This document shows positions 1-9,400 of a stretch of DNA of 11,025 nucleotides, piece by piece (positions within the stretch are counted from its first letter, which is position 1; the number at the start of each line of letters is the position of its first letter). The stretch covers positions 1 to 11,025 of the forward strand of contig JAUVUS010000036.1 in assembly GCA_030600865.1 (NCBI GenBank), given 5' to 3'. This DNA is from Bacteroidales bacterium. Its GTDB lineage: Bacteria; Bacteroidota; Bacteroidia; Bacteroidales; UBA12077. The translations under genes and the position numbers were made by a program. A model generated the notes under the pieces. The model worked only from the letters and a program-made list of their open reading frames with translations. It ran no database searches and was not told the DNA's origin.

Positions 1-1518
1 TCTATCAATTCCTTCATTATATTCAAGGCTAATAAAATAGCGCATTTTTGACCGATTTAAATTGATTAACGGAGAGTAATAAAGCATTTGACCAGTAAAA
101 ACCCCTTGCAAAGCATTTTTAAAATCATAAAAACTTCCATATTCAACTTTTATACCATAATATCCTCCTTTTTTGAGAGAATATCCTGCACCGAGCCGGA
201 TACCTCCATAATACATATTCTGGATATCGCTCCATAAATATCCGGTGGTAAACGAGAGTATATAACCTACCGGAACATCTTCGATTATTCCAAATCCTTT
301 TAAGTATCTTGTTTTAATGGGTTTGTTTTTTAAAATAGTAATATTTCCCAGTAATAAAGAGGTATTCTGAAAAAGTTGATTTGTATCAGGTGTCACTACA
401 GGTCTTTTTTGGAAATGATTTCGTTGAAATTTTATTGAAAACATTAGGTTTTTCCTTTTCTCAGATGATAAAAGAAATGATCTTCCGATCCATATTTTTT
501 CATTGTCTTTAATATAATTATATATAATTGTCGAATCAGTATATTGCAAGGGATAGATATCTCTCTCATATTCGTATCCTGCCCCTCCGGCATAGCGTGT
601 TTCAGGTGTCAGAAATGCCTTGTTAATATCAGCAGAATAAAGAGAATTTATTGGAGTTTCCCGATACTTTAGTTTTAATTCTATAAAGGAGTTAGAAATA
701 TTGTTTAAGTCATATTCTAACTGATTTCCTATTTTAGGGCTATATTCTGAATCATATAAAGCCCGATATTCTATCCCTTGCCCTGATCCAATAATATTTT
801 TATAGCTAAGGAGAATATCAAATTTATTTATAGATGAATATGACAGGCCTGGCGCAATTGGAAACAGATCCTTGATAACTACAATTATATCTGCATTATT
901 TTCGTCGATAGGAACCACAATAAGCTGAGCATCCTCAATGTAATTTAACGACCTTAGTATTCGCTCGTTATCAGCCATTCGGTTTGCATCAATTGTTTCT
1001 CCTTCATGAATAATAAGATTCTTTCTTATTATATTTTCTTTAGTGTGCACATGTGCTTTATTCAAAAACTTTGAGAGCTTACTTGTTGCAACTATATTGG
1101 TGTCGGTTACCGTACCAGCCATTACATCCACATGAGTAATATGAATGGCATTAATAGTAAGCCCCTCATAAATAACATATTCAGCACTTATATCAATATT
1201 ATTTGTTTTGCTTTGCTCTTTAATTGCTAATTTATAAAGTTCCGATGATAATTTGTTTCCTTCTGATTTTGCTTTAAGAGAATCGTAAAAACTTTGAGAT
1301 TTATAGTATGGATTTTTTTTGATTTTATATTTTTCGTCAGATTGTAGTACTATAATAGTATCAGATGCAGGAATAATTACCGAATCTTTTAATACAAGCA
1401 TTTGACCAAAACTAACAAATAGGCTGTCGTTATTTAATTCCTGGGAAAAAACTGTGATACTCGCAAAAAGGAGTATGGTTTGTAGCAATATGTAAGCTTT
1501 TATCCGGTACTGATGCAT
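1..1518 (-). CDS. POTRA-domain outer-membrane beta-barrel protein (Omp85-like), C-terminus beyond the window
   Basis: I translated this frame by hand: ATG at 1518, 506 codons, no stop before the left edge, so the C-terminus is missing. An in-frame TAA at 1539-1537 rules out an upstream start. Residues 1-25 look like a signal peptide (hydrophobic YILLQTILLFASITVFSQ, cleavage near Q26). Residues 26-112 form a polar linker with no domain I recognise. Residues about 113-217 read as a single POTRA domain (beta strand at GLTINAIHI, two helical stretches including ERILRSLNYIEDA, closing strand ADIIVVIKD). From about 222 onward, alternating aromatic/polar strands with turns indicate a beta-barrel. 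There are no cysteines, as usual for such proteins. It probably sits in the outer membrane and belongs to the Omp85/TamA/TpsB superfamily, but the diagnostic RGF/RGY loop is not visible in this part. It lies 69 nt downstream of the POTRA-less Omp85 gene and is probably cotranscribed with it. Substrate unknown; the barrel assignment is firmer than the exact family. Confidence 0.75.
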   Translation of the reverse strand, partial: MHQYRIKAYILLQTILLFASITVFSQELNNDSLFVSFGQMLVLKDSVIIPASDTIIVLQSDEKYKIKKNPYYKSQSFYDSLKAKSEGNKLSSELYKLAIKEQSKTNNIDISAEYVIYEGLTINAIHITHVDVMAGTVTDTNIVATSKLSKFLNKAHVHTKENIIRKNLIIHEGETIDANRMADNERILRSLNYIEDAQLIVVPIDENNADIIVVIKDLFPIAPGLSYSSINKFDILLSYKNIIGSGQGIEYRALYDSEYSPKIGNQLEYDLNNISNSFIELKLKYRETPINSLYSADINKAFLTPETRYAGGAGYEYERDIYPLQYTDSTIIYNYIKDNEKIWIGRSFLLSSEKRKNLMFSIKFQRNHFQKRPVVTPDTNQLFQNTSLLLGNITILKNKPIKTRYLKGFGIIEDVPVGYILSFTTGYLWSDIQNMYYGGIRLGAGYSLKKGGYYGIKVEYGSFYDFKNALQGVFTGQMLYYSPLINLNRSKMRYFISLEYNEGIDR

Positions 1519-1587
1519 AGAAATCAGAAAATAATTTTAACCTGTTAAAAGGGGAATAGAATAATATTATTCATTATAATATTAAAA

Positions 1588-2766
1588 CTAAAATGCTTCA
1601 GAAAAGTTTATATAAAACCCGCTAATACCATTTTTACCAAATCCGGTATCCACTCTCAAATTTATATCACTCTCACTATCTACTTTAATTCTTAATCCAA
1701 GTCCGTAACTAGGCCAAAACCCACCCAACGATAAATCCTGATACTTTTCTGCTACTCTACCTGTACCAACCCAACCAACTAATCCAAAAATATTCCAAAC
1801 CGGCATCCTGTATTCTATTTGAGCATCAACAAGAACTTTATCCCTTAAAGCTCCTTTGTAATAACCTCTCATTCTGTCCTCACCACCTAGTTTTGATAAT
1901 TCATAATAGGGAACATCACCCACCGCATAGTTTGAAGCCATTTGAACAGCTATCACATGTTTATGCCATGGATTATAGTATTTTCGTGCGTCAAACTGCC
2001 AGGTTTGAAAATCAAATCCAGTTCCCGACCAGTTAGGATAATATAAGTAAGATAAGAATACAAACGAACCACTTGATGCATTATACCTATTGTCTCTGCT
2101 ATCCCAGACCATTGAAATGCCCAGTCCGATTGTTGTACCGCCGTCTTTCCCTGTAATATCTTCAGTAACTAAAAAGCTTGTGGAGTCTTTTTTTACCTCA
2201 AAGGTATTTGTTAAATCAACTCCAATACCTAAATATAAACTAGAATGAAGTTGTCTAAGAAAATAATTTACAAACTTAATTCTTTCAGTAGTAATAGATT
2301 CAATATCGTCTCTTGTTACATCATTCCCAATACCAAAAATATATTCAGGTGTTTTCTTATAGTTGATATAACCTAATAACATATACTTATCTTGAGAAAA
2401 ATTAAGAGCAGTAGATACTGAAAAGTTAATATGCCCTTCAGTAGATATGGTAAAAATTTCTGAAATCTTTGAATATGAAGAAATGGTGTCAGTTTTATTT
2501 AGCCTGAATGCATTAAATTTGGCTAAGCCAAATACATTACCTGCTTCTTCTGAATAAGAAATTAACGGGACAGGGAAAACCTTGAAAAAACGCTCAGCTT
2601 TAACGTTAAAACTATCAAACTTTGAAAGTTGAACTGTGTCTGAATTCTCAATTTTTACAGAATCTTCTTCATTGCTATTTGCCATTAGATTATAAGTAAA
2701 TGGAGTTAAAAGTAAGAAGATAATCAGGACTCTTTTTAATAATATAAGTTGGGATAAATTACACAT
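1588..2766 (-). CDS. POTRA-less Omp85 (BamA/TamA-type) outer-membrane barrel protein
   Basis: Complete 392-residue protein, ATG at 2766 and TAG at 1590-1588. A signal peptide covers about residues 1-29 (VLIIFLLLTPFTYNLMA). A short acidic linker follows to about residue 58, then barrel strands run to the end, so there is no room for a POTRA domain. Omp85 hallmarks are clear: the DSRDN motif followed by NASSG (222-233), the L6 loop motif RGY (R300, G301, Y302) in LGGEDRMRGYYKG, and a C-terminal strand ending GFYINFSEAF, like the BamA beta-signal with terminal Phe. The only cysteine is C2, in the signal peptide. Known relatives with POTRA domains insert outer-membrane proteins or translocate proteins; barrels without POTRA are known in Bacteroidota but their roles are poorly defined. 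It is the first gene of a two-gene unit with the POTRA-bearing barrel gene downstream, preceded by a promoter candidate at 2800-2829. I infer a role in outer-membrane biogenesis or export; the substrate is not readable. Confidence 0.85.
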   Translation of the reverse strand: MCNLSQLILLKRVLIIFLLLTPFTYNLMANSNEEDSVKIENSDTVQLSKFDSFNVKAERFFKVFPVPLISYSEEAGNVFGLAKFNAFRLNKTDTISSYSKISEIFTISTEGHINFSVSTALNFSQDKYMLLGYINYKKTPEYIFGIGNDVTRDDIESITTERIKFVNYFLRQLHSSLYLGIGVDLTNTFEVKKDSTSFLVTEDITGKDGGTTIGLGISMVWDSRDNRYNASSGSFVFLSYLYYPNWSGTGFDFQTWQFDARKYYNPWHKHVIAVQMASNYAVGDVPYYELSKLGGEDRMRGYYKGALRDKVLVDAQIEYRMPVWNIFGLVGWVGTGRVAEKYQDLSLGGFWPSYGLGLRIKVDSESDINLRVDTGFGKNGISGFYINFSEAF

Positions 2767-2799
2767 GCGATTTTACTTGTTTAAATTAATACATAGTGT

Positions 2800-2829
2800 T
2801 AAATATAAGATATAATTCTATAAAACAAA
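2800..2829 (-). promoter_or_regulatory. Candidate Bacteroidota promoter for the two Omp85-like genes
   Basis: On the minus strand a TTTG at 2829-2826 is followed, after 18 nt, by TATATTTA at 2807-2800. The latter matches seven of eight positions of the Bacteroidota -7 element TAnnTTTG. Transcription would start near 2794, leaving a leader of about 28 nt before the ATG at 2766. The site lies downstream of the gcvH terminator, just where a new promoter is needed. The surroundings are very AT-rich, so a chance match is possible. Confidence 0.45.
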
Positions 2830-2916
2830 AAGTTATTAATCCAATTTATTTTGAAGAAGAATTAGTATTATATGAATTGAATGACAAGGTTAGGACAAGA
2901 GTTATGGAATCTCAAC

Positions 2917-2948
2917 AAAAAAACCATCCGTGAAAGGATGGTTTTTTT
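2917..2948 (-). terminator. Rho-independent terminator after gcvH
   Basis: A perfect inverted repeat: arm 2917-2929 (AAAAAAACCATCC), loop GTGAAA at 2930-2935, arm 2936-2948 (GGATGGTTTTTTT). The paired core is nine or more base pairs including CCATCC/GGATGG. On the minus strand the hairpin starts about 19 nt after the gcvH stop and ends in a seven-U tract. Because both arms are flanked by A/T runs it could work in both directions, but there is no plus-strand gene to terminate here. Confidence 0.9.
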
Positions 2949-2966
2949 TATAAGTAGTTTGGTATA

Positions 2967-3347
2967 TTATGCCTCTAAAAGATTTTTATATGCAGCAGTA
3001 TCTAATAATTCATCTAATTCAGAAGTATTAGTCATTTTAATTTTAATCAACCAACCTTCTCCATAAGGATCTTTATTAACAACCTCAGGTGATTCTTCTA
3101 ATTTTTCGTTTATTTCTAAAACTTCTCCTCCAACAGGCATAAACATATCAGAAACTGTTTTTACAGCTTCAATTGTTCCAAATACTTCTTCTTTTGCCAA
3201 TTCTTCACCCTCAGTTTCTATTTCGAGGAAAACGATATCTCCAAGTTCGCCTTGAGCATAATCAGTAATACCAACATAAGCTTCTTCACCTTCAACACGT
3301 ACCCATTCGTGATCTTTAGTGTACTTTAAGTTTTCTGGAATATTCAT
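2967..3347 (-). CDS. gcvH: Glycine cleavage system H protein
   Basis: Complete 126-residue protein, the usual H-protein length, ATG at 3347 and TAA at 2969-2967. H protein carries the lipoyl arm that shuttles the aminomethyl group of glycine between the P, T and L proteins in the cytoplasm; it can also serve in lipoate transfer. The lipoylation site is lysine 63 in [11 protein letters not shown], matching the family ES/AVK pattern. The N-terminal DHEWVRVEG and [16 protein letters not shown] stretches, and the [10 protein letters not shown] strand near the C-terminus, are also typical. No gcvP or gcvT is present here, so the gene is separated from the rest of its pathway. It lies 68 nt downstream of sprA with no hairpin between them, so read-through from sprA is possible beside any promoter of its own. 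A strong terminator follows. The upstream region is A/T-rich with no Shine-Dalgarno site. Confidence 0.97.
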   Translation of the reverse strand: MNIPENLKYTKDHEWVRVEGEEAYVGITDYAQGELGDIVFLEIETEGEELAKEEVFGTIEAVKTVSDMFMPVGGEVLEINEKLEESPEVVNKDPYGEGWLIKIKMTNTSELDELLDTAAYKNLLEA

Positions 3348-3388
3348 AATATTTTTATTTTAATTAGATAAAACTTAACTATAAGTTT

Positions 3389-3396
3389 CAAAATTA
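3389..3396 (-). promoter_or_regulatory. Possible -7 element for gcvH
   Basis: The minus strand reads TAATTTTG here, an exact fit to the Bacteroidota -7 consensus TAnnTTTG, about 42 nt before the gcvH start. No convincing TTTG -33 element is present at the expected spacing, and the region is almost pure A/T, so this is weak. If real, gcvH could be expressed separately from sprA. Confidence 0.25.
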
Positions 3397-3415
3397 ATCA
3401 AATTTTATTAAAATA

Positions 3416-6400
3416 CTATTCTGTTAAAGTAAATCTTAAGCTAAATCCTACGTCTGTATTTGAAATTCTGTAAGGGTTGGTACCTACCAGTGGAGCAGAA
3501 ATATTCTGATCATAAAAAAGTCGTAAAGTAAGCCTGTTACTTAATAAATAATCGGCCGAGACACCTATAATTGTTGATTTTTGATCTGCTGATGGTCTTT
3601 CATCATCTTCAACTATTTTACGAAGTATGGTTTTGGTGTCTCTAATTTTTAAGTTTGCACGTATATTTAAATCGCTTTTAAAATTTTCCTGACCATCGCC
3701 AAAGTTGAAAATTAAATTAAAATCATCGAAACGATATCCTAAACTAAATCCCAGCTCTTCAGTAGATATTTCTGTAATTTGATTGTTTGTAAAGCTTAAA
3801 GTAACGGTTCTGGTTTTTTTATACTCGAATCGGGATGTAAAATTATTTACCCAAGTCATATCAATATTAATTAGTGGAACAAACTTCTCAACAATTGATA
3901 CACTGTTGTATTCAAACTGGGGAATAAAATTTCCGGTGCTATCAACAATTACAATATTACCTGCTCCAAATGAAAAGTCAGGATTATTTATAAACGACCC
4001 AATAATGTAAGAAGAACGATATGCATGACTTATATTTACAGATTTAAAAAGTTTCTTCATGATCGGAATATCTTTTAATCCATTGTATCTAATACTCCAG
4101 TTAGGTAAAGGAATTTTCTGGAACATATTTAATGGAACAGAATTTTGGTCGTAATACCAGCCATACGATGCTAAAAAGGCCGGGCCCATAACATCCTGTG
4201 ATAAACTACCATATCCTTCGCTGTACCCAGGTTCGTTTACATGAGTTCCATTACCTAATCGGTTTGAGATATCAATCCTATTTTTCTTAAAATCTTCAAA
4301 AGCCTGAGAATAATAATTATTGTCTTTTGATGCTCCTTCGAAAGCAGACCCGATTGTAATATAGGTCATTGAGAAATTCCCGGTAATTTGCTCAGAGTAA
4401 GGATCGGGTGAATCGTGATAATAATATCTGCTATTATTTTCAGATTTAGTTCTGTTTGCTGTAAGATCAATTTTTAATCCCCTAATTGGCTCCAATGTAA
4501 CCTTAAAATTTAGATTCTCATTATGAGTCATTAAAAAAGGTGTATTAAGAGTTGAATCCTCTGTGTACCATCCATTATTAATGGCACTTGATGCAAAATC
4601 TTCATCCTGCCAACCAAAAACAAAAGGCCAGCCGGGAGCATTAAAACTTTGATCCATACCTAAAATATTCGAGGATTCTTTATAACCTGCAAAACTTGAA
4701 CCTTCGGTAAGAGTATAAGAGGCCGAAACATTTTTAATCGACATTAAAAGAAGTGCGGTATTCTCGGCAATAAAAACTAAAGGATTTTCTTTTTTCTCAA
4801 TACGCCCTTCCACTAATATTTGTGCATCATCAACATCCTTTTCTGATCTGAAACGGATTTTTCGTTTTGTAGATACTTCCCATTCTCCTTTAATTTCCTT
4901 ACCGCCCGAGTCGGTAACTTTAACTCCTGTTATGTCTTCAGTATTTAGTTCATGATAAACAGACCGTGACCTTCCTTCTCTGAACCAAACATCTTGTGCC
5001 TGGTATGATACATTTTCGTATTCTACTTTTTTTCGTGACGATCTTCCTCTCCCATATTTTTGATTAATGCGTTTTAGGAATCCGGCTTTATTGTACAAAT
5101 TAACCATATTTGCCTGTGCATTTAACTGGAAAGTATTTGAATTACGAATAGTATTTCCCAAATCGAATTCACTGTCAGGTTTTAACAATGGTCCCGATTC
5201 CCAGTTATATGTTGCATTATATCGCGATGTTAAAGTGGTCCAGTCTAACAATGGGATTTTGTTAATCGGAACTCTGTAGGTTATATTTATGTTATGATTG
5301 TATTGAGTATTACGCCCAAAATTTCTAATACTCCTCCAAACAGAATCTTTCCACTCTTCATATGAGTCTTTATGCCTGTCAACTTCCCCGAAAGGTTCGT
5401 CGATGCGAGCAATGTTTGTAGCGGAAAAGTCAAGCTTTAACGATCTTGATAAATCCCATTTAAAATCGTAATATCTGTTCCAGGTAAAATCTTTATTATA
5501 TGTTGGTTCAATAATGTTATCCGGATTATAGATATTTCTTGTTTTATTGGCCTGGTATTTTCTAAATACATCAGTTCTAAAAGAAAAACTCGTTGGCATA
5601 TAATAGAAATTAAAATCTTTAATAAGCGCAAAAGCTTTCTTATTAAGTATTCCTCTAGATTTTCTAAAAGGAGCAACAATTTTGGGTCGAGTGTTATAAA
5701 TATAATTAAATGCCCCGCGATAATTTTTCAAAACATCATACTCAGTATTAATGTTACGTGCAAATGTTTCATTGTAAGTATAACTAACAGAGAAATTGGA
5801 AATGTTGTAGAATCTTGATTTTTCTGTTGTTTTATTAATTTTTACATTGGTAAAATTAAGACTTTTTCGTTGAGTATAATCTTGTGCAATATTTTTAATT
5901 GAATCTTTTTCGGATTTTGAGTCAGCATTTTTAAGAGCATCATCCAAAGAAATATCCGGGTTTAAAGGATTATATTCAGGATTAATAAATGATTCAGAAT
6001 ATCCGGCATATACAGGGATACTTACTTTTGCTTTTTCGGGAAAGAATTTTCCTAAATCCAGGTTTGTTGAAACATCATACTCGATGATTTCTTCTTTGCT
6101 TCTTTCATTGACTTTCTTTTCGATACTTCCAAAGCCCGGGGTACTAATAGCTCCTGCCAGATTCAAAGTACCAAGGTCGGCTAAGCGTGTAGAGACTCTG
6201 GCTCTTGCTGCCCATCCTCCTTTTTCCTTAAAATCGGTAAGTCGTAATTCATTAACCCAAATTTCGCCCGATTTCGGCATTCCATCATCATCTGATATTA
6301 CATTGTTTTGCTTACTCGGATTTCGAATACCAATCATTATTGTAACTACGTTACTTAAATTAGGATTACCTCGTATCGAAATTCTCTTTTTATTTTCTTT

Positions 6401-9400
6401 ATAAACAGAGTAAACAGAATTATAAGTAAATACAGTATTGGGTTGGCGAAGTTCTTTATTCCTTGCTTGTTTAACATCTATTAAATCATTTAAAATGATC
6501 TCAATGTTATTTTCAACGGGCCATACCTCCTCACGACTGAAATCATTGTAATTCCCGGGAGGAGTTACTTTTATTGGCATTTCATATTCATAGTAATTGC
6601 CCTTATAGTCGGTTCCCAATCGCACGAATATTCTTAGATCTTCATCATTTAATATTTCACTTCCTATAGCTTCGCCATGGACAAACATTTTTAATTTTTC
6701 ATATTCCCTTATGTCAAGGTTGATAGTCTTGTAAGCTGCCCTGGCATCTCCGTCATCAAGATCTTTTATCTTCAGAACCATAGATTGTTCATTTAACTGC
6801 CGGAGTTGTGGATTTGTAGGGTCAATTACCCTGTCAACACCCGGAGGAAGAACATAATTAGCATTCTCTTCTATATTTACAGAGGATATTTCGAGTGTTC
6901 CATTTGAATGTTCCGGGGTTGCAAGTGCTTCATGTCCTTCCATTAAAGAAAGTTCATATTTGCGCCACTCACTTCGCACAAGTTCCAGTTTAGCAAAACG
7001 TAGAATAATACTATCGCTAAATTCATTCATAAACATTCGCATAAATCGGATTGATTTAAAATCTTGTATTCCTCCAATAATTTGATCGTGTTGTCGAATA
7101 GGAATCCTAAATTGGTACCAGGCAATCTTAACATTTCGTTCGCCGTTAGGTAGATTAACATTATTTCCCCAAACTTTGTCAACAATAAAATTTTGCCCAA
7201 CCTCCATCATCCCCGGACGAAGTTCTACTTTATATTGAAAGTAACTTTCTGTTTCACTTAAAGTTTTATCTCCGTTTATATCTTCTGAATCAGGAATTTT
7301 TGATGATAATGTAGCAGTCTCACCGGATGAATTACCTTCTAATCCATTATATTTCTTGTATCTTTCAAGTATACTTGACTGTAGCGCATCATAATCATCT
7401 CCCCTGTAATAATGAAAGTTGTCATTTGAAGGGTCTTGTTTGAATCGGTCAACAATGGTGTTATTACTTATTAGATTTTCAATTTCTTCTATATAAGTAT
7501 CAAAAAAAGTTTCTTCATCACTATCGTTAAGTCCGTCTAAACCAATATCCTGATATGTATTAGGATTAGCAAAAGACCCAACAGAATAATCGTTACTTGG
7601 AACTCTTCCCCAAACAGTTGTGTCAACTTTTTCAATAGTAGTTGTATTTGGTAGTCCGTCTTCAAACGATTTCCTCGAGTCTTTAAGAATATCTTCTGAT
7701 ATATTACCAAGGTTGAAATATAAATTACCACCTGTTCTTGTTGAGTCGTATACGAAAGGATCCATAAGCCAGAATTCAATATATTCAACGTTTGCAGCTT
7801 CGAAATCGCTTGTTGGTATTTTACGCATTATACCCCCCCAACGACTTTCAGGATCTTTAAGAGTTCCGTCATCATTAAGGCCATAGGCAATTCCAGTTGT
7901 ATCCTCAACAACATAGTTGTATGGTCCTCTTTCTTTTGGATAGTATGCAACATTTAAAACCTGCAGGGCTAAAGGAACTGTTGTTTCATAGTCTTTATTC
8001 GGGAAAATCTCCTTTTCATAAATTTCACGTACAAAATGACTTGACTGTTGTTCTGCATCATTTTTTATATGCCCAGGAGTTAATGAATTGTTACGTAAAA
8101 ATAAGGGATCAATTTTGTACCAGGCTATTTTTGCCCTGTTATATCCATATACAAGATCATTGGTATTTCTTGCTTCAGGAAATAGATCATCTTGCCCATG
8201 AGGTGTACTGGAAATAACCCAGGCATTATAACTTTTCATATCCATAGAAGTTTCGCTACCTTCGAAATCATCGATAAAAGCATTTCCTTCTTCCCCGATA
8301 GCTTTTGAGTGACCCGGAATCAGTTGTGCAAATTCAGCATCAATTAATATTGTCGATTTTTCTTTTGTTTCGATAAATGGTAATTTATCAACCAAAGATG
8401 TTATAAATTGTGATTCTGTACGATAAGATGTGTTTAATCCCCAAATAGTATTTGAAATAGGTTCTTCGCCAATGGATACCTTTTGAGTTAAAGGCCGCTC
8501 AGTTAAATTCATTACCGTAGCACCAATATTAAAATTATCCGATACCTGGTAATTTAAATGAGTACCTAATAATGTTTTTGTTTGTATACTATATAAAGCC
8601 TGACTTTCTAAAGATATTTGTAATGGAGTTGCTGACTCGAGTATACCTTGATTGATAATCTTAACCCTTCCTAAATTATAATCTACCGTATAATCTTCAT
8701 TTTCTACAAGCTGCCGTCCGCCAGCCATTACTTTCACAGAACCTTTCGGTATATTAATTGCATTAAGTGTAATTTCTGAACCAAATGCCGATTTATATTC
8801 ACCCCGAAGTTTAAATTTATTTTTTTCGGCAACTAAACGGGCATAAGTTAAGGTTGTATCATATAATTCCTGGAAAACATATTTGTTGGCAATAATACTG
8901 TCTTCATATGTAGATCCAAATTGTTTTCTTAAATAGCTGCCAAACGGTTCTAAAACAGGAAAAATAACACGACCATTCGATGCATTAACAGTTATTCCGT
9001 CAATAAAATCAAAGCGTCCATCGGGCGAAGCATCAAGCTGTGAATTTAGGTTATCAAGATTTAGTACTTTTAACAGGATTTGCTTGTTGATTTTTCCTTC
9101 AGGAATGTAATTCAGAGCATTACCTGTTTTGTCGTCCTGGTATAATACATTTAAAATAAAATCCTCTTTATTCACTTGATATGCACCAATAGCATAAATA
9201 TTTTTCATCATTAAATCCCAGGTAGGAATGCTGGGAGTAAGACTAGTCCCTTTTAAGAGTTTAGCCATTAAATACGGACTTTTTTCTTCATCTGCCGTGA
9301 TACCGTCAGTAGAAAAATCACCAACCTGGTATCTTTCACCACTAACATCAAATTCATAAGCTACAGCAAGAATTTCATCAGCATTTAATGCAGTATTCAG

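Noticed and set aside
1562..1584. Inverted repeat between the two Omp85-like genes (arms 1562-1570 and 1576-1584, 5-nt loop)
   Set aside because: The stem is made only of A-T pairs and is not followed by a U tract on the minus strand, so it is unlikely to terminate transcription.
2881..3066. 61-codon plus-strand open frame crossing the terminator and gcvH
   Set aside because: It runs through the terminator hairpin and antisense to the conserved gcvH C-terminus; no recognisable protein.
3348..3415. Glycine riboswitch upstream of gcvH
   Set aside because: The gap is only 68 nt of nearly pure A/T, too short and without the G-rich conserved core of the glycine aptamer.
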